A stretch of DNA of 20,533 nucleotides from positions 1 to 20,533 of the forward strand of contig JNEM01009169.1 in assembly GCA_000697335.1 (NCBI GenBank), given 5' to 3'. Shown piece by piece: positions 1 to 10,398 of the stretch; position 1 is the first letter of the stretch, and every line of letters starts with the position of its first letter. The stretch comes from Conidiobolus incongruus B7586. Taxonomy: Eukaryota > Entomophthoromycota > Entomophthoromycetes > Entomophthorales > Conidiobolaceae. Both the position numbers and the translations under genes were made by a program. Below the pieces are notes generated by a model. The model was not told where the DNA came from, ran no database searches, and worked only from the letters and a program-made list of their open reading frames with translations.

Positions 1-3000
1 TATATATTAAAGTTTTCAAATTTTTCAATATCTTTGAAAAACTAAAAATTAAAAAACTTGTCATTTCTTTCTATTTGAATAAATAGTTATATCAGAAATA
101 AGTATAAATAAATAGTCAAGAGTATTTGATCATCCTTTTAGTTATAAAGCATCCAACTTTTTTAATATATAGACAAATAAAATGTCAGTAGATAAATTAA
201 ATTATACTATATATTATTTAATTATATAATATCTTAGATAAATTTAGAAAAGAATATTATAAAAAATTTATAATATAATTTTTCCATTAGTTTGCTCTTA
301 TAATTTTGAATATTGATTTAATTAGAAAATACAAGTAATTTTAAATAAATTACAAATATAGAGAATTTGAATATATAGTAGATAAAATATAATTAAAATA
401 ATCTATTAAAATTTATAATATTGAATAATAAATATTGATCATTTTATCTTTAAAATTATTCTAAAAATAAATTAAAATAAAATAATATAGAAGTAGTTAT
501 ATTTGAAAAATAATTAATAATATTAAAATTTGAATTCTAATATTAAAAATAGTTAAAATTTGGGCAGAATAAATATCTTGGTAATATTGAATGATAATAA
601 TAACAATAACAAACTTAAGTAATGAATATAGTCACTTAATATTTTTGGCAAATTGGAATTTTGTTTTTTAATTAGAAAAATTAGATTTTAATTAATTTAA
701 AAATGATATCTAATAATACACCATTTTCATTATTATCAAAGTATCTGTTTCTCTTAATATATTTAATTATATCTACTAATACAAAGACCCTCGCTTGCTA
801 ATAACTCACATTTTCCCTTATTCTCAATAATAACACCTCATTATTACTAAAAATGTCACCAATTGAAATAAAATATAAATAATCATTGACATTAAAAATA
901 TCATAAGGTAATATTTTTGATAACTTAAGTGAGATATATATTTAGTGAGTAAAATTTAAATTAAAACAATAGTGTTTATAAACTTAATATGAAAACACAA
1001 ACTCTCGAAATTAGAGTAAATATCATATTGATTATATCAGCTAGAGTTGATGTTAATTACATTTAAAGATCAAAAAATAGCTCTATATAAAATAATGTAA
1101 CAATAAGTATTAATTTTGAAAAAAATCTTAATAAAAATACATATAGTTATTAAGTCATTCTTCGTGCAAATTATTCTTAATATTGGAATTATAATAAATT
1201 AAGAGTTGTGTATATTTGTTAAAATTATTTTTAAATATTTGCAATAATTAAAAATCATGCTGAGTTAATTATAAAATTAGTTAATAAAAATTTTATAATA
1301 TGTTTATCTTTTTCAAAATAATCAACTTAGAATAATAATATAGAATAGTGGAAATTAAGATCGGATAATATAATGAATTAAATATTAAAGCGTAAAATTA
1401 ATATTTATTAAATCACCAAATCAATTGAATCAAAAAAAATATAGAGACAATAATCATAGTAGAATAGATTTAATATCAATTGTTATAAGTTTTATTATTG
1501 ATTTAACTAGACCTAATAACGAATAAAATTAAATTACACAAACTTAATAAAAACCTAATATTCTAATAATAACTAGGAAATCAGTCAATTGTTGAAATGA
1601 TGAAATTTCTTAAGAGAAATGCAAGGTGATAAATTTATAATTGGTGTGAAATAATATTTAAGTAAATTATTATTAATTCGGATTATAGTGATTTGAGATT
1701 ATTAGAGCATTCAAAATGAATATATATTTATTATATACAATAATTTATTTATACTATATATTTAATAAGAAAATGACTAATTAAATTGCATTTTTATTGA
1801 TAAGGGAATATCATATTAATTTTAAATAGTTTAATGACTTTTTAGAAATTAATTAACCAATTGAATTAGAATATAAGTAAAATTTAAATTGAAAATTAAC
1901 CCACCATTTTTACAAGTTGTTAATTAACAATTACATCAGATTTGCAAATATTATTTAATAGTCAATAAATGTATCTAAACACTCAATTAAATTTTCATTA
2001 TATTTTTTCATTTTTGATAATTATATTAATTATTATGATCTAATATAAAATTAAAAATAAATATCCTATTATTTTATTAATATTAAAATTAAATAGTAAT
2101 ATCATTATTTAATATATAATATTTGAATTATATATACTATGTTTTAAATATTTATAATTCAAATGTTTCAAATTTGATGTTTTATATTTTAGAAATATTG
2201 ATTTATGATATAATATAATTCCTAGCATCCAGTAATACTGGTATACAGTAGTACCATTATTAAAATGTAATATATGCATTTGAAAATAATAAACTAATTA
2301 TTTATAGAGTAAATGTATCAAATAATTTACAATATGATGAACTTTAGTTGACATAATTATTGCGTTACTTTTTACTAAATTCATAAGCCATGCCTTGATA
2401 TTTGAACTAATATTCTAAATTCTACAAAATCCCATTTACATTAAAATCCAAAAAAGAAAATTGAATATTTCATAAATTTTGATAGCAGTTATAATCTTAA
2501 TTTTTATTAAAATCTAAAAACATTATAAAACTATTATAAAAAATTCTAATAGTTAAAATTAATTATTATAATTAAATAAGTAATTAAAATTTTTATTTGT
2601 TTTGATTATAAAATTTAATTAATATCTCAGATTAAAAAGAGTTATCCATAATATTAATTTATTTTAATATTGTTTATAAATTATTTTAGAAAAATTTATG
2701 TTATATTATTTTAAATTTACAACTATAAATTGATAAATTAAGCTCCATATAACACAAGTATGATTATTAATATTACTGATGTAAAGATCATTGATAATAA
2801 ATTAACACAACTAAATTTTTAATTGAACAGATAATTAATGTTTTCCTAAAATTTTTAATCCAATTGTAACTTAAGCAGGATTTTAGCAAAGTAATTAAAT
2901 TTTGATAGCAGATAAAAGTTATAATATTAGAAGATAGGTAAAAAAGTGATAACGTTTATCATTCAATTAAATAAAAGGTTATTTATGCTAAAATTGAGCG

Positions 3001-3200
3001 TTTCAGAGATATGGATGACAATACAAGTTCATTCGGTTATTAAATTGAATGTGACCATATATAATTAAATATGTTGTAATAAAAACAAATTTCAAATGTA
3101 ATCAAATTCAGATTTGACGCTCTATACAAATATTGATTGAGATCAATTTGGTTGGTCACCATGTATTAACGATATCATAGTGAAACGTGTATGAAGAAAT
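1..3200. other. Gene-free, extremely AT-rich stretch
   Basis: No open frame of useful length, no recognisable spliced coding segment, tRNA or mobile-element terminus was seen on either strand. G+C looks below 20 percent by eye, with many short A/T runs. Composition begins to rise from about 2980 towards the glyoxalase gene, so the last 200-400 bases probably belong to that gene's promoter. A small dyad near 2229-2246 is the only local structure noticed. Confidence 0.75.
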
Positions 3201-3221
3201 AGTGACGATATTAGATTGGAA

Positions 3222-3230
3222 TATAAAAGG
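3222..3230 (+). promoter_or_regulatory. TATA-box-like element upstream of glyoxalase I
   Basis: ATATAAAAGG lies about 235 bases upstream of the glyoxalase start codon, in a locally less AT-rich stretch (about 3160-3260). It would imply a leader of roughly 200 bases, or an unseen 5' intron. TATA-like strings are frequent by chance in DNA this AT-rich, so the call rests on its better match, the flanking G residues and its position. Confidence 0.35.
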
Positions 3231-3462
3231 ACGAAAGAAGGCGGAGATTGATTGAAGTAAATCAACTTTCAAAAGTACTTAAATCACACATTTTTTTAAA
3301 TATTTCATATTATATAATAACATTTGGTATCAAGCGTTATCAAATTACTCGTATTAATTTTATTTTGAATTGTGTTGAGTCAAAAAACATTACTACTTTT
3401 CAATATTAAAACTGCTTATTTAACAAATACTATTATAGTTAGTTGAATTAATTATACCAACA

Positions 3463-4260
3463 ATGAGCTCAGAAACTGAGGGTTACGTGTTTGTAAGTAT
3501 TATAGATATTTTCAACATCATAAGTGCTTGATCAACTGAATATATTTGAATTTTAGAATCACACTATGCTTAGGGTCAAAGATCCTAAAGCCTCTATTAA
3601 ATTTTATACAGAAGTATTAGGCTTCAAGTAAAACTCATTCTTCTTAATTTGGCGATAATATAATGCTTATTCTAATGTTTATAGATTGATTCATGAAATG
3701 CCTGTGGAATCAAGTAAATTTACTTTATACTTTTTGGCTCATCTTGATGGATTCGTACCTGAAAGTAAAGAAGCGAGAAAAAAATTAGCTTTTTCTCGCC
3801 CAGGTGTCTTAGAACTAACACAGTAAATGTTTATTTGATATAATTATTGATATTTTCTAATTATTCAATTAATAGCAATTGGGGTACTGAAGATCAAGAT
3901 GATTTTGTTTACCATAATGGTAACAAAGATCCCAAAGGGTAATCAATATAGTATTAAGTATATATCATAGTTTTATGTTTAACATACTCTTTAGTTTCGG
4001 CCATATTGCTATCTCTGTTGGTGATATTGAAAAAGCTTGTAAAAGATTTGATAGTCTAGGTGTCAAATTTATCAAGCGTCTTGAAGAAGGTAATCCTATC
4101 CATTGTTTTAAATAATGGTATTGTATTAATTGACAGTTTATAGGTTCCATGAAGGATATCGCTTTCATTGCTGATCCTGATGACTACTGGATTGAAGTAA
4201 GTTAAATACTCCGTATTTACATAACGAATTTTAATTAATATAACTTAGATTGTTAAATAA
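3463..4260 (+). CDS. GLO1: Glyoxalase I (lactoylglutathione lyase), seven exons
   Basis: Isomerises the methylglyoxal-glutathione hemithioacetal to S-lactoylglutathione in the cytosol, the first step of methylglyoxal detoxification. Exons, each joining in frame at GT...AG: 3463-3492, 3557-3627, 3685-3822, 3876-3938, 3995-4089, 4144-4196, 4249-4260. The product is 153 residues, a single-domain glyoxalase slightly shorter than human GLO1. Family signatures are clear: NHTMLRVKDP near residue 11, LELTHNWGTED near 76, DPKGFGHIAI near 98 and DPDDYWIEI near 143. Predicted metal ligands by family alignment are H12, E77, H104 and E150; the first is His, as in many microbial enzymes, where the human enzyme has Gln. 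Introns are only 52-64 nt, several with CTAAT branch-like sites. If the last intron were retained the protein would end two residues after E150, so the exact C-terminus is the least certain part. Confidence 0.93.
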
Positions 4261-4870
4261 TTATCGAACATTTAAATTGATCAAGTATTTTTCCATAAGC
4301 AATAAATTATATTCATTATTTCACCATTAATTCTAATCCATATATTCTTTATTCATTAAAAGCAACCAGCAACTATTATCAATTAATATTTGTAAATAGA
4401 ATATCCAGTTTTGAAATGATTAAAGTACATTTCAGTTAATATGGATCTAAATGTTAAATATCTTTAATAAAATGAATTATTCAATGAGTACTATCATAAT
4501 GATAATGATTAGAGGATGAAATTCTCGTAGAGATAATCTATTTCAATTTAAATCAATTTTATATAGTAATTGGTTCAATATTCAATATATTACATTTTGG
4601 CTGGTAAGACTTTATATTAAATAAATTCACATCAAATTTCTACTTGAATATTTTGTTATAATGCTAAATAATAAAATCGTAATATTCATTCTGAAATGGT
4701 CTTTTTCCAAAAATATATACATCAAAATAACTAATATTATTCAATTTGTATTTTATAAGGTTTAATAGATAATTATATTCCAAATTGAAATTGTTTATAA
4801 ATTTTCACATCATAATTTGAAATTATTTTACTGTTATAATATTTGATTCAATAATAATTAATGGTTTCGT

Positions 4871-4891
4871 TATATATATATATATATATAT
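4871..4891. repeat. (TA)n microsatellite
   Basis: A run of about ten TA dinucleotides is uninterrupted here. It is likely variable in length between isolates. Confidence 0.9.
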
Positions 4892-5324
4892 TTCGAATTT
4901 GTTTAACCTTAGAAATATAAATCAAATTAATATAAACAAATTTATTCATTTATTTGAAATATCTTCATTATATCAAAAAAATCATAGTATCTCATCAATT
5001 TATTTTTCCAATTTACCATTTAGAATAGGATTTGTAATGCAATATAATTTGTAAACATTTTACCCATATAACATAACATAAAATCTTAATATTAAGGAAA
5101 AATATATTAACCAAATTCTATATTTATTTTAAAATATTTAATCAGTTAATTATATTAAAATTTAATTTTTATTAATTTTTATATTGAAATTTAAAATTTT
5201 TGGTTTATTATTATATTAAAAATTTTGATACTCTTCATTAGCTTTGATTATTGAGATGTTAAATATTTTTATACTAGTTTGTTTAATAACTGTAATGATT
5301 ATTTATCCATAGATTATTAAAAAA

Positions 5325-5360
5325 ATATTTAATTTAATATTTAATTTAATATTTAATATA
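5325..5360. repeat. Short tandem repeat, 12-base unit
   Basis: The unit ATATTTAATTTA occurs nearly three times in a row. It is simple AT-rich satellite-like sequence with no visible function. Confidence 0.75.
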
Positions 5361-5516
5361 AATATTATAAATAGATGAATTATATGCATTGCTATCAATT
5401 CATATTTTGCCTAATCATAACCATTAACTTATTGAACAAACTAGTAATTGGTGTTTGAGTATTAATAATTTGATTAGTAGTAATATTTAATCAGATAATT
5501 AAAATGATTTCATAAT

Positions 5517-5524
5517 TGACGTCA
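5517..5524. promoter_or_regulatory. Perfect CRE/ATF-type palindrome upstream of NDE
   Basis: TGACGTCA, the full palindromic bZIP (CREB/ATF) site, lies about 180 bases upstream of the NADH dehydrogenase start codon. A second partial site, ACGTCA, lies at 5590-5595. G/C-containing octamers are rare in this AT-rich background, so two such sites in one promoter are unlikely to be chance. Regulation by a stress or cAMP-type bZIP factor is inference. Confidence 0.45.
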
Positions 5525-5630
5525 TATTATCTTTCGAGTAATCAATAAAAAATTTTATTATTAACAAATGAAATCACATTAGAATGATAACGTCATAATT
5601 ATCACCCAAAAGGTTAGTACCCCAAATCAT

Positions 5631-5637
5631 TATAAAT
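5631..5637 (+). promoter_or_regulatory. TATA-box-like element of NDE
   Basis: TATAAAT sits about 70 bases before the ATG of the NADH dehydrogenase gene, following a CCCAAATCAT stretch, a reasonable spacing for a short leader. AT-rich background limits confidence. Confidence 0.35.
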
Positions 5638-5703
5638 GTGACTTTGGATTTTGAATATTGTTATTTTTTAAAAGGATTAATTAATTAGACTCTATTATCA
5701 CTC

Positions 5704-7713
5704 ATGATATTAAAACAACTTATGCAAAAGCGCTGCCTAATTCCACCACCTTTTAGCTATCAGCGCTTTTCATGCAGTAATATTCGAAAAATAACTCCTT
5801 TTCTCACAAAAAATAGTCACAAGTTCAGTTCATTGCAATTTGAATCCAAATTACATACGCAACCACAAGTTGTACGTTATACCTCTCCAATAGCTAGAGC
5901 AACCTACACCATTCTATATGGTGCTAAAAGAGTTGTTATAACTGTTGTAGTTCTGTTTTTCCTTGCTTCAGGTTATGTTGTGATTACTGAATACCTTGAG
6001 GATCACCACAATAAAAAGAGATATACTGATAAACCTCCTATCCAACTTAAAGAAAACCCTGGTGGCTTCCCTGTCGCAGTTCTTCCAAATGATGACCCGG
6101 CCAGTCGTATTGAAAAACCAAAATTAGTCATCCTTGGATCAGGTTGGGGTGCAACATCCATTCTTTCCAAACTTGAAAAAGATGCTTATGATGTGTATCT
6201 GATTTCTCCTGCTGACCACTTTTGCTTTACACCTTTGCTTCCTAGTGGTACAGTTGGTACGCTGGAGCTGAGATCATTGCTTGAGTCAATTAGGAAACTT
6301 CTGAGGAGAGTCAACGGAACATATATAGCAGGACGTGCGGATGACGTTGATTTTGATAATAAGATGGTTTTAGTTCAAGGACTTGATAATAGTAAATTCT
6401 ACTTTCCTTATGATAAGTTAGTGATTGCAGTTGGGTCCAAAAGCATTACACATGGTGTGAAGGGAATCGAGTACTGTAACTTTTTAAAAACTATCAAAGA
6501 TGCCCATGAAATCAAGAAGAAAATCAAGCAGAACTTGGAAATTGCCTGTCTCCCTTCTACATCTCCTCAAGAAAGGGAGCGATTGCTTAACTTCGTTGTT
6601 TGCGGAGGTGGCCCCACTGGAGTAGAGTTTGCGGCTGAACTGGATGACTTTTTTAATACTGATATCCCAGACCAGTTTCCTCAGTTAAGTGGCAAGACCA
6701 AGATTACTATTATTCAGTCTAGAGACCATATTCTAAATACGTATGACCAAAAAATATCTGAGTACACTGAAAGGAGATTCAGGAACCATAATATGAATGT
6801 GATTACATCAGCCAGAGTGAAAGAGATCACACCTGACAGTGTAATATATACCACAAAAGATAAAGATGGTACCATTCATACCCATAGCATCCCCCAAGGA
6901 TTTGTTCTTTGGTCCACTGGGATAGATATGAGTAACTTTGCCTCCAAGATCGCTAAAAAACTTTATGCCCAGACCACTACTAGAGCGTTGACTACGGATT
7001 CCATGCTGAGAGTCAAAGGAATTAATACCGGTTCTGTGTTTGCAATTGGAGATTGTTCCACAATTGAGAATCCAAATCTAATCAATCGAATTGAAGATTA
7101 TTTCAAAGAAGCTGATCTCAATCATGATAACTCTCTTAGCTATGAAGAATTCACCACACTAAGCAAGAAGCTGGCTAAGATTCATCCCCAGACAGCACTT
7201 CACCTTCAAAAGGCATCTAATCTATTTGATGAGTACGATAAAGACAAATCACGAAGCCTTGATCTAGATGAATTTTCTGCACTATTGAAATTCATTGATA
7301 GCAAGCTCACCTCTCTTCCTGCTACTGCTCAAGTTGCAAGTCAGCAAGGAAAATATGTTGCCAAATTTCTTAACTTGTCTTCCATATATACAAGGAAGCT
7401 TGCTAGCCAATATGAGCGATCAGAATTAAACAAGGATACAGTCATCAAAGAGATCTCACAAAAAGTGTTCGACTATGAGAACCAGTTGCCTATTTTTCAA
7501 TACCAGCACTTGGGATCTTTAGCCTATATTGGAAACTCGGCTGTTGCTGAACTCGATGGCCCCTCAAAAATCATTATGACAGGATTTGGAGCAATGTATC
7601 TCTGGAGAAGTGTATATTGGTCTGAACAAGTGAGCGTCCGAACTCACTTGCTATTAAGCTTGGATTGGACCAAACGTCTACTTTTTGGTCGCGATATGAC
7701 TCGATTCAATTAA
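5704..7713 (+). CDS. NDE1: External alternative NADH:ubiquinone oxidoreductase (NDH-2) with EF-hands
   Basis: Single-subunit, non-proton-pumping FAD enzyme of the inner mitochondrial membrane; it oxidises cytosolic NAD(P)H and passes electrons to ubiquinone. The 669-residue product has a basic, serine-rich presequence (about 1-60), a hydrophobic anchor (about 76-96), a first Rossmann motif LVILGSGWGA (141-150), the FTPLLPS stretch (175-181), a second dinucleotide fold VVCGGGPTGVE (298-308), AIGDCS (447-452) and the C-terminal family block from GSLAYIGNSAVAEL to the end. Inserted after AIGDCS are two canonical 12-residue EF-hand loops, D471-E482 and D512-E523, with acidic or oxygen ligands at positions 1, 3, 5, 7, 9 and 12. 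This matches the calcium-binding external NDE subfamily (Neurospora NDE1 type) rather than EF-hand-less internal NDI. A start at this ATG gives a plausible presequence. Intronless. Confidence 0.94.
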   Translation: MILKQLMQKRCLIPPPFSYQRFSCSNIRKITPFLTKNSHKFSSLQFESKLHTQPQVVRYTSPIARATYTILYGAKRVVITVVVLFFLASGYVVITEYLEDHHNKKRYTDKPPIQLKENPGGFPVAVLPNDDPASRIEKPKLVILGSGWGATSILSKLEKDAYDVYLISPADHFCFTPLLPSGTVGTLELRSLLESIRKLLRRVNGTYIAGRADDVDFDNKMVLVQGLDNSKFYFPYDKLVIAVGSKSITHGVKGIEYCNFLKTIKDAHEIKKKIKQNLEIACLPSTSPQERERLLNFVVCGGGPTGVEFAAELDDFFNTDIPDQFPQLSGKTKITIIQSRDHILNTYDQKISEYTERRFRNHNMNVITSARVKEITPDSVIYTTKDKDGTIHTHSIPQGFVLWSTGIDMSNFASKIAKKLYAQTTTRALTTDSMLRVKGINTGSVFAIGDCSTIENPNLINRIEDYFKEADLNHDNSLSYEEFTTLSKKLAKIHPQTALHLQKASNLFDEYDKDKSRSLDLDEFSALLKFIDSKLTSLPATAQVASQQGKYVAKFLNLSSIYTRKLASQYERSELNKDTVIKEISQKVFDYENQLPIFQYQHLGSLAYIGNSAVAELDGPSKIIMTGFGAMYLWRSVYWSEQVSVRTHLLLSLDWTKRLLFGRDMTRFN

Positions 7714-8891
7714 TATGTTAAATATACCCCATTTATTTTGTTGTATACATAATAGTAATATAATTATTCATTAACATTAATTTTTAATCATATTTAAATA
7801 TTTTATGACAGTCACCAATAATTCATTCAATACCAAATTATGAGTTGTTTATTTGATTTCCAATTTATTAAAAAATAATTTACGAATCCTTATGTTTATT
7901 TTATTGAGTACTCCTATTTAATATTTTGAATATATATAGTTTATCATGTTAGATTCTAATTCTTTAATACATAATATAATCAAAATATCGTTTCTTTAGT
8001 TACAGTCAACACTTTTTAATTGGTCACTTTCTAAATTGATAATTTTGATCTGAATACAAATCATTTTAAATTCTAAATTCGTCATATAACCAAAATAATG
8101 ATCCATCGGTTGATCAGTATTGTGGTTTAAGTTTTATAATATATCTATTATTAATAGGATATAAATTTAATTAAACTTGGGACTTGAAATAGTTAAAATC
8201 ACTACAAAATATAATATTAAATTTTAGTATATTTAATATTACTCATACTAAATACATTTTGAATTTTAAATTTATTAACAGGGATAGTTATAATTTGAAA
8301 AATAATATTCTAATCATCCAACCAAAGGGCTAAATCGTATATCAGTTAATAAAGGCAATACTGTAGTATTAATTATATGAAATTTATATCAATACAAACT
8401 TTGAAAGTGTTAATAAAAACCATTCACTCATCAAATAAGTGATATAATTTTGATAGAATATTCAATCAAATTAATGGAAATCAAGTTCTATAAAATAGAA
8501 CATATTAACTATCAGAATTATTTATTTATTTTTGCAAAATATTATACGATAAAACTTGAATAATTTATTAAGTTTGTTTGATGAATATGGCAATAAATTA
8601 TAATATTCAACAAAACTAAAAGAATTAAGAACATGACCTATCAAATGCTTAACTTTAAAAGCCTTTAACGCATGTGAACTGAATCAATTCCATGGTTAAT
8701 TATTTGAATGGATTAGTTGCCACTTTTGGGGAAATTTAATAGCTCTACACATTCAATGGTTGAAGAGTTGAAAATTCGCATTATACAATGCAAATTAAAA
8801 TCAGTCGTCTCTATTATATTGGATTTCAACAATTTTTTCATTTTATTTTTTGATCTTTCTTTGTTAAAAAATTTAATTTTAATATTTACTA
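7714..8891. other. AT-rich intergenic stretch between NDE and GH16
   Basis: No gene was recognised. An open stretch of about 60 codons directly upstream of and overlapping the GH16 start has AT-driven composition and no family resemblance. The last 100 bases before the GH16 ATG are a T-rich tract, as is common in fungal promoters. Confidence 0.7.
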
Positions 8892-9968
8892 ATGAATTTT
8901 AAATTACAGTTGATTAATTTAATTCTAGCACTATATAATCCTTATAACTCGGTTAACGGCCAGGCTAATGGTGCTGGTCCAAGATGTATGCAAGATATGA
9001 GATGTCCACAAGCGTCACCATGTTGTAATGACGTTGGTTTTTGTGGCACAGACGCTGTGCACTGCACTTTGAACTGCTTTCCTACAGGTAGTTTCTCAGA
9101 TGATACTTGTCAGGTGCCAAACCCTTGTAAATCTACCAAGTATGATTTCACTAGCAACAACTTTAAAACTGCTGAGCTGGCTGGATTCTTTGGCGATAGT
9201 TTAAATGATGTTGACTTCTTGCTAGATGGAACTACTGGCAAAACTGACGAAGGTATTGTTCTCAAAATGCCTAAAGGGTCTAAGGGTGGATCTAGACTGA
9301 TCTCAACCAATTTTCTCCTGTATGGTAAAGTTACTGCTAGAATGAAGACTGGTAGAACTGGAGGTGTTGTGACATCTTTTATTACTATGTCAAATGTCAA
9401 GGATGAAATTGATTTTGAATGGGTTGGAAAGGATGTCAACAATGTACAAACTAATATCTTCTATAGAGGTCAAACTGACTACACAAAGGGATCAACACAT
9501 CCTGTATCCTCAGATACAAGTCAAAACTTCCATGACTATACTATCGATTGGAGTCCTGATGAAATCAAATGGTATGTTGATGGCAAATTGATCCGTACTT
9601 ATAATAAAGCAGACAGCCTAAAGCAAGGAATCACATCTTACCCATCCACACCATCACGCGTAGAAATTGCCATCTGGAATGGAGGAGCCAATGCTGCCGG
9701 AACCCGCGAATGGGCAGGTGGTGAAGTCAATTGGGATTCTGAAGATATTAAAAATCAGGGTTACTTTTCTGTAATTGTGTCCAGTATCGAATTCCAATGC
9801 TCTAATACACCATTCTCCAACTCTACCACCTCTAAATCTTCCAACGGTAGCAGCAAGAATCCATCTACCCAATCACAATCTGGTATTAACTCATCAGGAG
9901 CTCAATCTTTGATATATTCTGTTTTGATTGCTTCTATTACCACTGTTAGTACTATATTTTTAATTTAA
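8892..9968 (+). CDS. CRH1: Crh-family GH16 chitin-glucan transglycosylase, GPI-anchored
   Basis: Cell-wall enzyme expected to cut chitin and join it to beta-1,3/1,6-glucan at the cell surface. The 358-residue product begins with a short signal peptide (hydrophobic core about 5-15, likely cut after VNG at 21-23). A cysteine-rich CBM18-like region follows (C32, C38, C44, C45, C51, C58, C62, C73, C79; motif CCNDVGFCG). The GH16 catalytic domain spans about 83-303. The active-site motif is DEIDFEWVG at 171-179, giving nucleophile E172, D174 and acid/base E176. A Ser/Thr/Asn-rich linker (about 308-338) leads to a hydrophobic C-terminal segment, as expected for GPI attachment. This order is the Crh1/Utr2/Crr1 layout; the N-terminal chitin-binding module suggests Utr2/Crr1, and which paralogue it is cannot be decided here. 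The 3' end is convergent with the dehydrogenase gene, about 430 bases away. Intronless. Confidence 0.93.
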   Translation: MNFKLQLINLILALYNPYNSVNGQANGAGPRCMQDMRCPQASPCCNDVGFCGTDAVHCTLNCFPTGSFSDDTCQVPNPCKSTKYDFTSNNFKTAELAGFFGDSLNDVDFLLDGTTGKTDEGIVLKMPKGSKGGSRLISTNFLLYGKVTARMKTGRTGGVVTSFITMSNVKDEIDFEWVGKDVNNVQTNIFYRGQTDYTKGSTHPVSSDTSQNFHDYTIDWSPDEIKWYVDGKLIRTYNKADSLKQGITSYPSTPSRVEIAIWNGGANAAGTREWAGGEVNWDSEDIKNQGYFSVIVSSIEFQCSNTPFSNSTTSKSSNGSSKNPSTQSQSGINSSGAQSLIYSVLIASITTVSTIFLI

Positions 9969-10398
9969 TATGATATATTTTATACAAATTCAATTAGTTA
10001 AACAAATTTGAATCAATGCTAAATTATATCTCCCTATATAATTTTTTATACTTTCAGATTTTTACATTTGGGTTTAATATCTGAAATTAAATTTTTATAA
10101 AAGATTAATAAATTATAAGGTTCGAAATAATTTTCAGCAATTATATAGTTTGTATAAATTTTGATTAATCTTAGTTTTGAATTAAAAATAACCTAGAGTT
10201 TGACGAATAGTATGTAATTGTTTTATTTAAAATATACTTTAATAAGTGAAATTGAAATGAAATAGATGGATGAATTTGGTGTTCAATATGAAAATGAAGT
10301 TTAAACATTGATGAATAGAACAAATTCACATCAAACTAACTTTCAAAGTTAAAGTTGAAAACGTTGAACCAATTCCTTAAAATTGTGCAAATATTCGC
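9969..10398. other. Convergent intergenic region
   Basis: This AT-rich stretch lies between the 3' ends of the GH16 gene (+) and the dehydrogenase gene (-). It must hold both polyadenylation regions, but no single signal stands out. No coding potential was seen. Confidence 0.6.

Larger units (their letters stand above)
4261..5500. other. AT-rich intergenic stretch
   Basis: Separates glyoxalase I from the NADH dehydrogenase gene. No coding segment was recognised on either strand. It holds a TA microsatellite near 4871 and a short 12-base tandem repeat near 5325. The last 200 bases before the next gene look like its promoter. Confidence 0.7.

Noticed and set aside
8717-8902. Open stretch of 61 codons overlapping the start of the GH16 gene
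   Set aside because: It does not start with ATG, is T-rich and hydrophobic by composition, and resembles no family. It could at most act as an overlapping upstream frame if the leader is long.
10110-10135. GGTTCGAA string considered as a tRNA B box
   Set aside because: The B box lacks its trailing CC, and there is no A box or cloverleaf around it.
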